Origin: Tenebrio molitor
Lineage: Eukaryota; Arthropoda; Insecta; Coleoptera; Tenebrionidae
DNA length: 64,000 nt
Assembly: GCF_963966145.1 (NCBI RefSeq)
Contig: NC_091047.1
Span: 1,426,001-1,490,000, forward strand
Direction of reading: 5' to 3'
The translations under genes and the position numbers were made by a program. Numbering within the stretch: the first letter of the stretch is position 1; each line of letters begins with the position of its first letter. The notes under the pieces were generated by a model. The model did no database searches. It saw only the letters and a program-made list of their open reading frames with translations, and was not told the DNA's origin. Shown here one piece after another: positions 45,118 through 56,824 of the stretch.

Positions 45118-46060
45118 AACTATGATGATAAATAAAATAATGTTATGTTTTCACACGAGAAAAATAGTTGCGAATGTGTTGGAGATTAAAGCGGTAAAGG
45201 AGAGATGAGAAATGTGGGTAAACAGGGCGTAATCATTGTTTGTGGGCGATAAAGTAGAGGCATGTCTGGCAGACATAAGACATATCCATATGTATTGACG
45301 ACATAGCGCGACAGTGTCGCTGATAGTGTCACATTACACGATGTTTATGGCATCCGAGTTATAAACAATTAGCAATATCTTATCCTCTTGTACGTCACAA
45401 TACCTCGATGAAACAAAATGAAAAAGCAAGCGTTCGGGAGTCGAAAAGCGAATTTCCTCGGTACGTGCTAATCGCACCTACGTCCTCGTTGCGCAATTTC
45501 ACGGAAGCCAACCCCGGTCCCAACAAGAACAAACATCGACGCCAACACGACAAAGAGAAAAGGACGAGGAGGGAGCGCAAGGCCAATTATTTATTTTTTA
45601 TGTTGATTGAAAACGAGGTACGAGTCGAAAATTCGTCGCGGTTACGGTCTTAATCGAATTCGCGATGGTGAAATTTTAATATAAGCCTCGGACGAAGGCG
45701 GACGTTTCGGACGATTTCGGTTGTTGATGATGGCCACGATGGCCGGACGAAGTGGGACGGTCCCGGCATGGACGCCGACCAAATGTGACATGTGACATCT
45801 GGGTCAAATATTTTAATGTTGTCTCGACGCGGGACACGCACAAAAAGTGGGAGCCGAATGCTGAAATGAAATTTACGAGGTCTTCCCGGTCGCGAAACGA
45901 AGACGGGAACGACGAGGAAGAATCACAGTTGCCGAAAAAGGAGCAACGCTGGGACGCGACCACGAAAAAGTGGGTCTTTGATGGATTCATGCACAAATTA
46001 GGGAAAACACAAAATGTAATATTATTTTAAACAAATCTATAAAGCTATTATCAAATAAAT
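45118..46060. other. Non-coding with a GC-rich part at 45400-45960
   Basis: Two charged frames of 81 and 92 codons (45408-45653 and 45752-46030, +) have no recognised family or splice-supported structure. Confidence 0.35.
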
Positions 46061-46480
46061 TTGAAAGCTAAGTAAGCTATGACAAACAAAAGTTGATTCG
46101 TAGATTGGTTCGTACAGATCTAACACAAATCATGTGAAATTTTCAATATAAGTATCTCTCTTTTCTCTTTTCTCTACTTTTTTTTTGATCAAGATTGTTG
46201 AATTCATATTTTGTTTTCTTGGACACTCGACAGTCCTTTGTTATGAAATCAGTTTAGGAATTCAGTTGAGTATCAAGAGCCTGCAATTATTTAAAAAAAT
46301 ATGCAGTACTTGGTTAAATTGTTGCCTCTTTGAAGTTTCTCTGAAAAGAATTTGAAAAAGAAAATTTAATTCCTAAATTGGTTCATGCAGATCTTTCACA
46401 AAAAACAAGAAAAATATTTTTCTAATTTTGACATATAAAGTGACACTTTTCAAAATTAACTGACGTTGGGAAACGTCACA

Positions 46481-46531
46481 CTTTTCGTAACTGGTTACGA
46501 AAAGTAAAATCTTTCCTAACTGGTTAGGAAA
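46481..46531. repeat. Two adjacent palindromes with AACTGGTT cores
   Basis: CTTTTCGTAAC-TG-GTTACGAAAAG (46481-46504) and TTTCCTAAC-TG-GTTAGGAAA (46512-46531). A third TTTCCTAACTGGTTAC lies at about 46810. AACTGGTT resembles the Grainyhead consensus AACYGGTT. Confidence 0.6.
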
Positions 46532-47010
46532 AATTTATTGTATCATCAATTTGACACTGTCATATTTTTTGTTTTTAAGCAAAATAACCGTGCCTACTTA
46601 CCTACTTGATATTTTAACACAATAATAATGTATTATTAATGAAATTCATTACTTCGTTTAACGTTTGAAGAAACTTTTTTTTGTCAAAATTAGAAAAAAA
46701 TCTTGTATGTAACACATTAGGAAATGCAATTTTGTGTAACTCGTGTGATTTTGCGGGATCTCGCTGCGCTCGTCCCGCAAATATTCCACTCGTTACTCAA
46801 AATAACGCATTTCCTAACTGGTTACATAAATAGCTATTGTAACATGTTCCCTTCACGCTATGTATTTTAGAAAATTTTTAAGGATTAAGAAAATTTTGGC
46901 CAACCTTTATCGCTCTAAAAATTTTATTTATTGGATACTCTTTTATTAATTAATTTTGTAATATAATTGGCCATGAAGAGTTAAAATTAATTCGTAGATT
47001 GACTCTTATA

Positions 47011-47433
47011 CAGTGTGTCCAAAAGTCTGGAAAGACCCAAATGAAAACTTAACGCATAATTTTTGAAAAAAATCCAAAAAAAGGTCAATTAATGTTTTAA
47101 AAAAGATTTCTGCTGATGTTTTCTTTTTGGTCTTTTCGATGACCTTGAAAAAGTTATATGTATTATTTTTAAAAAATCGGTTTTTTCAGGAAATGTAAAT
47201 TGAAACTTTTTTTGACCGTTGGGCAGATCTATTAAAAACGGCAGCAAAAATGCGACGTTGCCATTTAAAAAAACCTCTGATGACATCATAACTCTTTCAA
47301 GGTCATCAAAAACAGCAAACAGATACCATCAACAAAAAGCTTTTTGAAAACGCTAGTTCACCTGTTTTTGCATTTTTCTCGAAAATATTTGGTTTCGATT
47401 TTATTGGGGTTTCCAGACTATTTGGACACACTG
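47011..47433. mobile_element. 423-bp mariner-type MITE
   Basis: Ends CAGTGTGTCCAAAAGTCTGG and ..CCAGACTATTTGGACACACTG, TA at 47009-47010 and 47434-47435. Internal foldback around GATGACCTTGAAAAAGTTAT and its near complement. Confidence 0.9.
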
Positions 47434-47570
47434 TATGTAACTACATATTTTACATTCTACAAGAGTAAGAAAATTTCAATATTTTTTTGGGGTGAACAAC
47501 CTATCTTCCGTGAATGTATTGGCTATGATAGAGAACAGTAATTTTGCAAATAGGTCGGTAAAATTTTATA

Positions 47571-48013
47571 CAGGGTGATTCATACAGTATCATCCAAACT
47601 TGAACCGGTGGTAGATTCCAACCCCTAGACACTCTTCCAAAAATGTCTAGGTTCTAAGGTTAAAATTGTTGAAGATAAAGCATGTTGAAGAGTGTACTAC
47701 CACCTTTTAAGAACTGGAGATAAATGAAAATATTTTACGTTGAAGCAAACTGTCAGGCATTGTTGTGAAAATGAAACTAAAGCGAACTTTAGAATACCAA
47801 TATTTTCTCTATAGCAATAATTGTTTGCTTCTATTATGACATTTATGATTGGATGTAAAGTGGAATAATTTAGCGAAGAATGGCATTTACTAATAGTGAA
47901 AAAACCGATATGGTAATTTTTGATGTATGACTCAAAATTGTATTGTCAAGAGCCTTTGGAGACCGGAATCTGCCACTGGTTAAAATATTTATGAAACTAT
48001 ATGAATCACCCTG
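47571..48013. mobile_element. 443-bp mariner-type MITE
   Basis: Ends CAGGGTGATTCATACAGTAT and ..ATATGAATCACCCTG, TA at 47569-47570 and 48014-48015. TIRs short and imperfect. Confidence 0.88.
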
Positions 48014-48344
48014 TATATGTACATATTTTTCAATAAACTCAGATTTCACCTACAACACTTTCAAAATTTCAAAGAAACGAATACATTTTTTATTGGTCAA
48101 GTTTGTACATTCATTTCACCTTCATTAGTCAAATTTAAAAAGTATTTGTGAAAATGAAAGCTGAGTCGTAGATTGACCCGTACAGTTTTAACTTTTTAAT
48201 ACAAATCAATAGAATGATGGAGGCTTTTAATATTTTGCATTTTACGACATTTTTTTCTGAGCAAAAATTTTTTGATTTTGATCTTGAAGCTTTTCACTCG
48301 AGAACGAAAAATCGACTCTTAGATCGCCTCGTACACTTTTAACT

Positions 48345-50576
48345 GTCAATTAAATTGTTGCTAGTAGTAAATGGGGGTCTTTTGTCGGACAATTTATCCA
48401 TTGACCCGGTCTGCACAACCTGCCTTCCAGTTCCTCCGCGCGAAATCGAAATTACCACTTGAATGGCGTGGAACTTGTACCGGACCGATGGGCCAAACGG
48501 CCCTCGCGCCGACCCGATCTGAGCACATTGTGTGCACTTCCGGCGCTCCGGAGGGCGAATCGGAAGGGTCGTCGAACGTGTCACCGTGTTTGTCGAGATG
48601 TTATCTTGCGCGTTTCGGTGGCGAAAAACAAGATTTCCCCGGATTTCGACCGGTCGACCATCTGTCCGGCGATTTTCCCCGGCTCCTCCTGACCCTCCGA
48701 ATAAATTATCCACAATAAAACGATAATTACCGGCTCACTATTGGATACCTGCTGTTCGGTTCAGTAACAACCGGAGTATCATTGCCATTGGTTCCGAAAG
48801 CTCCTCGCTAGTTCGGACTCCTTCCACTAGAGGTGTGCGCATCGCCCCTCTCCTCGTTTCAGTACGAGGGCTTTCAGTCGGCTGCAAACGGCGAAGGAGC
48901 GAGTACGAGGGGTCGGTGGTGCTTTTTCGAGCGAAAAAAATATAAATCGGCGCCGCTTTCCGGCGATGTGACGGTGCGAGTGCAAGAAGTGAGTCTCGAT
49001 GTGAGGACTTTGGGACTTGTCGCGTCCTCGACTCCGGGGACTTGTCTGCAGATTTTTTTTTTTGGGACTATGGCTTGTTCGCTGTGAGAGTGTAGAGCGA
49101 GCGACGGTGACTACCATGGTGACTATAATGCCTTGCAATTACCTGAATGCCCAATCGACACGATGCGCGATAATCGATAAGATGTGCGAACCCAAGGTAC
49201 CGGAGTCCCGCTCTTCTCCCGTTGAAATTACCGCATGTCGTTGTTTCAGGTGAAGCGGTCAAGGCCCGATGCGACTTCGGACCCATCGGATCGCGACCGG
49301 TAAGTCCCACTTTACACACGGTCACTCCCGGGAGTCCCGGTCTTGCACGGCGCCGGCTTTATCACAAGCCTCGGCCCCTTGTCACCCGATAAGGCCTCGT
49401 TAGTCGCCGCTTTGACAGAACTGCGTCGTCCGAGTTCTTTTTCGATCGGCGGGGGCGATGTTTATTGTTTATTGGTCAACCCTGTGGAGTGTGAAGTCTG
49501 ACCTCGGTACAATGTACACGATTCAGAGTATCACGGGGATTTTTCTCTGCTTGAACACGCGCAATCATGTAAATAATCCACAGAATGCTAAATGTGCTGG
49601 TCATTTATATCGCCGGTTCGCTGAATGGGATGCAAGTATTTACTATACCGCTTTCTTGTTGAGTCTACGGACGGAGGTCACTTTCCGACGGCGAAGTGAT
49701 GGTTCGCCGGAGGACCGACGCGATTACCTTTTGTTTTCGATCTTTAAGGGCCAAATTTTGACGGGGTCGAGGGGGTGTGGCGCGACCGGATCAAAAGAAA
49801 AGCGGGGGCTCTGGCGGGACTTCGGCTGTGAAGTTTTCACCGCCAGAAGGTTTAGTAAAAATGTGGAGGAAATCAAAAATTGCAACAAAAGAAAAACGAG
49901 ACCGAGCCCATTTATTATATGTACTTTAATAACGCGGCGCGGCATCCAGGCCGGATTTATTTATCATTTGGGAAATTTCTATCAAGGATTGATAATTCCT
50001 TTGAAAGCACTATTTTTCAGGCAATACTGTAATGAAGTATTAGATAATCTGACCTATTATTACTATTATTATTAATGCAAGTTAAGAATTAAAAAAAAAT
50101 CATATTAAAATGTTTTGACAGTTGACCCTGTAATAATTAAATTAGATCTGTAAGTTTTATTATGACAGAAAGCAAATGTTTCCTCCGTTAGCCAGTGAAA
50201 ACTTGGAATGGAAAAAAAAATCAACAAAGTAAAAAGCTACAAAATTTAAAAAATCCAAAACTGTTTTGAATTTTGCAGACAAAGAAATAAAACGTCGACT
50301 ACAACGTAATTTGTGTAGTCTTCAAAAGCACGAGAGCAAATGTGCTTAGAAGTAAAGAAACTTATCTCCTTGATTATTTTATGCATTTTCAGTTTTAGGT
50401 CAATATACTCCGTGATGCTCTTAAATCATTTTTTCTACTTTTTATGTTTTCTTTTACTCTGGTATGTCTGTTTTTTTTGAAAAGAGTTAACTTCTGGCAA
50501 TAACATTTAAATTTTAAAGTTATTTTGAATACATAACGGATAAATCTGCAAATAAAATAGTTATTTACATTACATA
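48345..50576. other. Non-coding; GC-rich island at about 48370-49830
   Basis: Several overlapping frames with no recognised family. A TATA-like AAAATATAAATCGG at about 48938 is followed by GC-rich sequence and could mark an alternative promoter. 49840-50576 is AT-rich. Confidence 0.35.
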
Positions 50577-50678
50577 TGCGGTAGGCTACATTTTACAGCG
50601 AGAGGTTTTTAGATTGAAACACGACCGCGCAGCGGGAGTGTTTTAACAAAAACAGTGCGATGTAAAATGCCTACCGCA
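50577..50678. repeat. Small foldback with CpG core
   Basis: TGCGGTAGGCTACATTTTAC and GTAAAATGCCTACCGCA pair around a core CGACCGCGCAGCGGGAGTG. It is preceded by ATAAAATAGTTATTTAC, the same flank as the 53726 repeat. Confidence 0.7.
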
Positions 50679-51652
50679 TTAGTAATGAATCAATCTTTTT
50701 GGTCGCCGACCCATTACTTGTTTTCTCAAATTTGAAATTTGTTGTAACCAAAAATTTTGCAAAACCTGTCAATTAATGAAATGGCAGAAAGTTATCTATT
50801 ACACCGATAACTGACACGCTTACGATTTACACCACAAGTTGGCGCCATCAGACTTCAGAAGAAAACAATAAATTTCTCTTCATTTTTGAAAACTGAGCGG
50901 ATTAATAGGAACGGTATCTTGTCTTAGTATAAATGGACTTTACTTGTGATACGCTAAACATTTTTTTGGAGGTTCCAGAAAGCTTAAAATTTTCTTGTTA
51001 TTTTACACACTCCGTGCGGTAAAATGACAGATAGTTTGGTTAGTGTGTAAAAATCAAGATACCCTAGCTGCTCACAATGTGTAAACATGTCATTTAGAGT
51101 TGAAGAGGCCAAAAAGTATATTTGTGGGTTCAGTTTGCGCGATGAAAAATGAAAGTTGATTCGTACAACATAAATGAAGAGAACTTTTTAGATTTTTTCT
51201 ATTCACTCTGTTTATTTTTGACAAAATAATAATCTGTTCTCCAGGACATTTAGAACTTTTTTAGATTTAAGAATTTTATGGTGAAATCTCTGCGCCTTAA
51301 TAATTTTCTGAATGAATTTAGTGAATATTCTATGGATCATTTATTGTCAAATTAATTAAACGAAAAAAAAAACTTGACACCTAAATTGGTTCGCACAGAT
51401 TTAAGCCAAATCAAGAAGATATTTTCGGAAGTAGCAAGCTTTGATCAATCAAGTTTTGAATTGATTTCTTTGGATACTTAAACAAATTACTAGACTATGG
51501 AGAAAATCATAACACTTGGTTGTCAGAAAATTTTGACAGCATTTTCTGCTAAATTGCTTTTCAAATTTTTAAGTTACTTTTTTGTGTAAATAATATCTTG
51601 AAAAATTTTTGACTTGAGGTGATTACGTTTTGGAAAAAAATACCATATTGTA

Positions 51653-51826
51653 ACGAGTGTTCATTTAAATTTCCGGTCAAAATTGGCGTTGAAGAGTCGA
51701 TTGTGAACGCACCACGGAATACAGATCACGGATCAAATGTTTAAATCTTACGTTTTTACACGAGTGGTGCGTTCACAATCGACTCTTCAACGCCAACTTT
51801 GATCGGAAATTTAAATGAACACCCGA
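51653..51826. mobile_element. TCGGGTGTTC-family MITE (174 bp)
   Basis: Ends ACGAGTGTTCATTTAAATTT and ..AAATTTAAATGAACACCCGA, TA at 51651-51652 and 51827-51828. Arms about 60 bp including GTCGATTGTGAACGCACCAC. Confidence 0.9.
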
Positions 51827-51828
51827 TA

Positions 51829-53725
51829 CTTTTAATACGAATTTATTGTCGAATCGTGGCATTTTAAACAAATTTTTTTTGTAGAATTTTAAACAGGAAT
51901 CAAGCCCAGTGCGTTAGGTAGAAAATACGTAAAAGATTAAGAACTTAAATTTTCTACAAAATACAATTATTGCGTCCTTTTAGTTTAGTACTGATACATT
52001 TCCTGTTGGAGCCAAATCGGGCCAACACGTTGACACGGGAATTTCGTTGTTAAGTTCGTTCAACTGAAAGTAAAGTGTGGGGGATCGCGTTATCCTGTTG
52101 AAAAAACCCCCCATAAGTTCCGAATTGTTCAATGTGTTAACAGTAAATCTCTTCTGCCATTATTTCATCAGTTGATAATAAAGAAAAATAAAAAGAACCA
52201 TGACACGATATAATAATTTAATTTAATCAGAATTTTAGTACCACATAAATATGAGCGGTGTCCTATTTCATTATCAAAAGTTGCGCTCATTTTCGACGAA
52301 ATAATCGCAAAAATAAACAGTAAATAATGTGACTTCGTGTAATGGAGTGCGCATTTTTGTCTATCTAATGTCCCATAAAATAAAAATTTCTTGGAAACAT
52401 TTTGTTTCCACACTCATCTGCTCCACTCAAATGATATTTATTTTATTAGAAATGCGACGAGAAATTTCCAATGTAATGTAAATTACAAATTCATTCCTCT
52501 GACCTTTTCGTCGTCCATTTAAAACTCTTTTAGCTTTCTTATTCAAAGTACAATTTTACCATATTAATTGACCCATCGTGCATAATTTTTGGACGAAAAT
52601 CAATTCGGAAACTCAATACCCACTTAAATATTTTCCTAATGCAGCAAATTGCTCATAGATGTTTTCAATTAAGTCGCACTTAAACAAACATTTTCAAAAT
52701 CGCTCGCCACGTATTTGGGACACCTGGAAATGGACGAATTTTTCTACTCGACTGATTCATCTCTTGTAAATGGTCGATTTTTCAGGAGTGACACGTCGCT
52801 AACGACGCTGGACGAATGCCATCACTTGCCGCATTTAAATCCGAAAAAATCCCGAAACGCGAAAGACAAAAAGATCGCAATTTAGCAAGTTTACGACGAC
52901 TCGCGCCAGTTTGACAATGTTCCGGATAATTAATTGGGGATTCTTGGCGGCGGCGTTGTTTTGGCCCGTGGGGCGGCACGTGCCTCGAATTTACGATTTT
53001 CATAATCGACAATCGCGATACTGAAAAATGCGCGTCCCAAATATTTTCGCTCTATTTTTCCCCCGGCTGCTTCTAAATCTCTCAGATGAGCGCGAATTGC
53101 AAGAAACGTGTTTCTAATTGTACCGAAATATGCACGACGCATCGACGTTTTACCAATTAAATAGACCACGATAATTATTTTAAAAACAAACATGAAATTC
53201 AAATATCTGGAGCGATCGATGTTTCGCAGGATTCAAAACTGTCGCGGTTCCAGGAAGTGTTCATTCTTGTGATTTTGTAACGTCGCCGTTTTTTAACGAC
53301 CGAATAAAGCTGCTGAATATTTATATTAGAAATAGAGACGTCAAATATTGTTTTCTCTTGGTCAAATGTCAACGTCGGGCAGATATTTTCAATCTGTTGG
53401 TAAAAGTCGACATGACGGTTGGTGTGTACAGAAGGCGTGCACCTATTTGTGTATTCACCACCGAAATTGACATCTATTTTCGGTTTATTTTATTTTTGAA
53501 CGTCACTTTTTAAACCGTTGATGGAAGTGTTTCAAAAAGTCGCAAGAGAAATATCCACTCATCTCCAGATGGTTTTCTTTGAGGTGCCAAATGTTGAAAC
53601 ACGTGACATTCACACTTGGATCTTTCAAAAGTTGGGACAGTGCGAATTCGTTACAGTTGTTTAGAATTATTGTTTAGGTTTTCTGATGGTTTCACGGTTC
53701 AAAGACATTTTATAAAATAGTTATT
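51829..53725. other. Mostly AT-rich non-coding
   Basis: A short GC-rich patch at about 52780-53060 has frames on the minus strand without a recognised family. Confidence 0.35.
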
Positions 53726-53852
53726 TACGAACCAAGTGCGGGAAGACGATGTTCTCGCATGAGCGCATTTTTTAAAGCACGAGCGACGAAGGAGCGAGTG
53801 CCTTTAATTAATGCGCGAATAAACGGAAGATGTCTTCACGCAAGTGGTTCGT
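53726..53852. repeat. Small foldback with GAGCG core, partner of 22951
   Basis: TACGAACCAAGTGCGGGAAG..GTCTTCACGCAAGTGGTTCGTA surrounds the core GCACGAGCGACGAAGGAGCG. Inverted relative to 22951-23052. Confidence 0.7.
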
Positions 53853-54247
53853 ACAATATTTTTTGTACGAAAATTAAATTAAAATTTTTTGTTTTAATAC
53901 ATTAAACATAAACGAACATAAAACCAAGTAGGCAGTGATCTTTGGTTATTGGCAACAATTGCTTCACTTGATATTTCAATTTTTGCAATAATTTGTGAAT
54001 TTTGTAGGAACAATTTTCAACGATTATAAATCTTTCCGTAATTTTTTAATGGAGGAAAACCCAGGGAAGTTGTATTTCATGAACTAAATGTTATTATTAT
54101 CAAGACAGATTTATTTTTGAATGCCTCAAAGGGCCAGTGTTTTTTGCAATTTTTACATTCGAGTCGACCGGGAAGCACTCGTTTCGGAACGAGCGTTGGA
54201 TGTTGGAAGCGTTGCTTTCAAGGCTATGAGTACAAAAACATGTTTTG

Positions 54248-54668
54248 ACCCACCCTTAATGAAAACGGTAATTTTACGTACTCACGAGCGGACGAAAAGT
54301 TCCTTTTTTTCGGACGCTGACCGTGGCGCCATTTGTTGGTCTGTCTAGTAAGTTAGCAACGAAACCGCCAAAACCGATAATTGTCCTGTCACCATAAATT
54401 ATGTAAAGAAGTACATTATTGTATTGCAAATACATAGTTAATTTCTAGTTTTGTTGGCAAGCTGATAACAAATATGTACTATAAAAAAATTGTTCATTTG
54501 TATTAATAAATTATTATCTGTGTATTAAAAAAAAGATGTCTTTTGCTTTGTAGTCGTGCGGTCGCCTAAAAAATTTAATGTACACCTCTGTCAAAAAGTA
54601 CCTTTTGTCCTCGCCTGTTTTCAAGGCTCGGACGAAAAAGATGCACTTTTTGGTCCTGATACACAAAT
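54248..54668 (+). repeat. 0.5-kb dispersed repeat, copy 2
   Basis: Same block order as 44596-45117 and lacks the MITE present there, so it gives the uninterrupted form. Confidence 0.75.
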
Positions 54669-56440
54669 AAAATAACTGGATATTATATTTTGTCAAAAAA
54701 TCTCAAAAATTTTAAATTTTTTATGTACAGTTGTCTTAAAAATCTCTCATCAAAGTCTTTGCCTTTCCAACGTGTTCTTCACAAATAATGTTTCTAACCT
54801 CAAAATTTGCAAGACGCGAATTCAAGTTGCGACGTAGTTTTAGGAATATAAAATGTGGCAAAGCTAACTTTGATTGGAAGTTTTTTTAAGAAGCTAAATC
54901 AAATACAAAAATGTTTCGCATTCGTGATGAAACCTGTTTTTTTTTCGTGACCATCTTCTTTTTTTCATTTGAAATTTAGAAAACTCAATTAGGAAATGCA
55001 GCTAGAAAAAAGCGACTTCGTGTCAGATGATACTGTCAACACTAGAGTAATTAAAGTCACTTTTTCCTGCGAAGGATGGTCCCGTATCATATGACTGACT
55101 TTTAGAACCATCGTAGGTTTTTTCGAGTTTAGTTCACAGCATCTATGGAAAATGCTTACGGTGGGAAATCATGTTACTATATGGAATGTCTCGTTGAAAC
55201 CTCCGGGGTTAGTTTCATTGAGCACACCTGAATAAAACCAACACCTTGACGGTTTCTAATGACAACCTGTAGAACCGTCACTGCAGTTCTTCTTTGTGAT
55301 TTTCATTATTATTTGCCACATGCGACAGTTACAAAGAAATCTATCACAAATATATTTTTTTCGACCTCCGTCTAGAAAATAGTGATTTTCCATTCGTCTA
55401 AACTGTCTTGAAAATGGAATTTCCTTGGCTTGGCAAGAAAATCGAAACAGGAATTTTTAATGAAAGATTTTAGGTTGGCTACACTAAATGTCAATGTCAT
55501 GTGGAATTTTTGTACAATTTTTTAAATGTAAAATATTGATGTTGGGTAAATTTGCATCCTTTATCGCAAGCTGTACATTGTGTATAGCAGAAGTCGAATC
55601 AGTGGAGTCCGAGGGGGTTATCAGACTTACGGGCGCGACGATGGTTTTGAATATTTGAGGAACTGATTGACTTTCGACACTTTCGTGGTGTCACAGTCGC
55701 TTCTTGGATTTTTTTGTTGCGCATCGGCTGACGCCTCTACTCCACAAACCGTGCTCGCACTTTAACAATTTGACACTTTTTTATGTAAACATCAGAACAA
55801 AGTACTGTGTGACAACACCATCCGCCATTTTTTGCCCAATCAAGCGAACTCTAAAATCGATTTTTTTCTTAGATTTTCCCCGAAAAACCATTTGTTTTTG
55901 TTGTTGTTGTCGGTTCCCGTGTGAAAACGAAACTGCGGCCGTAAACGATAAACCGTTCGAAACAATGTTGCCGAACATTTAATCGCCGGACTTTGTTATT
56001 TTAATAGGTTATTGCATAAAACCTATTCGGTGTTCGTTTCCGTTTCGCGGAACAGACGCTTTTTAACGATCGACGAAATAAAACGGCCTACCCACAAACG
56101 TAAAGATCCCGAACGAAAGCGATAAACACGTTTTCTCGCCCGTCGAAATTTCCAAAATAGATGTGGAAGGCTTCGGGAACGATTTTATTCTCGTTGGGAT
56201 AATTAATGAAAAATTCGAGATGCTTCGGGTGTGTTTGAATATCGAGGCCCTCGGCTGAGGAAGAACCACAGACAACTGTGTACTCCTCGCTAAAGAAAGC
56301 TTGAGGCTTACCCAGTATTGTTAGAGAAGCTTAATGAAACAATTGTGAAGAAATATCGAGTGTCCAAAGGTGTCTTACATCACGACACACACACCTGGTC
56401 CCCAGTCTTTAATTGCCTTGCAAAAATTAATTAATTAGGC
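54669..56440. other. Non-coding
   Basis: AT-rich to about 55600, then mixed with CpG patches to 56300. No gene recognised. Confidence 0.35.
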
Positions 56441-56559
56441 CTTGAATTAATAAACACTTAACCTCAAAATTACAATTCTCACCAAATTTTACACCAGACA
56501 GCGTTGCCGATAGTAATTATCGAGCAAAATGCGACGTTAGTGGTTTTTTGAATGAACTT
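56441..56559 (-). mobile_element. Truncated relative of the 28168 MITE
   Basis: Inverted copy of about 120 bp: the terminal ..TTGAATGAACTT abuts TA, and inside it shares GATAGTAATTATCGAG and CACCAAATTTTACACCAGAC with the complement of 28168-28290. Confidence 0.8.
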
Positions 56560-56565
56560 TAACTA

Positions 56566-56822
56566 CCGGGTGATTTTAAATGATTGTAACTTTTTTTCAT
56601 AGGTTGGTAATATTATTGTTGGTTATTCTGGTTTTTAATGTGATAATTGACATAAACATAGGCGTCCTCGCCTATTTGACACAATTTATTAATACATACA
56701 TAAAATATCAAAATGACGTACGTACGCCAATGTGTTGATCAAGGTATCAAGTTAGCCAAAATAATTTATGAAAAATGTTCCCAACTTAAGAAAAAAAGTC
56801 ACAATCATTTAAAATCACCCGG
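56566..56822. mobile_element. 257-bp mariner-type MITE
   Basis: Ends CCGGGTGATTTTAAATGATT and ..AATCATTTAAAATCACCCGG, TA at 56564-56565 and 56823-56824. Inserted six bases from the truncated element to its left. Confidence 0.92.
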
Positions 56823-56824
56823 TA

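Larger units (their letters stand above)
46092..51407 (+). repeat. Decayed dispersed array of a GATTCGTAGATTGGTTCGTACAG-like unit
   Basis: Related motifs occur at 46092-46126, 46365-46399, 46983-47010, 48161-48193, 48310-48343, 51153-51171 (partial) and 51373-51407, all on the + strand and usually preceded by GAAA. Spacing varies from about 150 to 2800 bp because of insertions and decay. The third is cut by the element at 47011. Confidence 0.55.

Noticed and set aside
48930..48960. TATA-box promoter
   Set aside because: AAAATATAAATCGG is suggestive, but there is no start exon after it and such strings are common in this AT-rich DNA.
49458..50075. 205-codon open frame
   Set aside because: No family, ends in a run of Tyr from an ATT-type repeat, no splice support.
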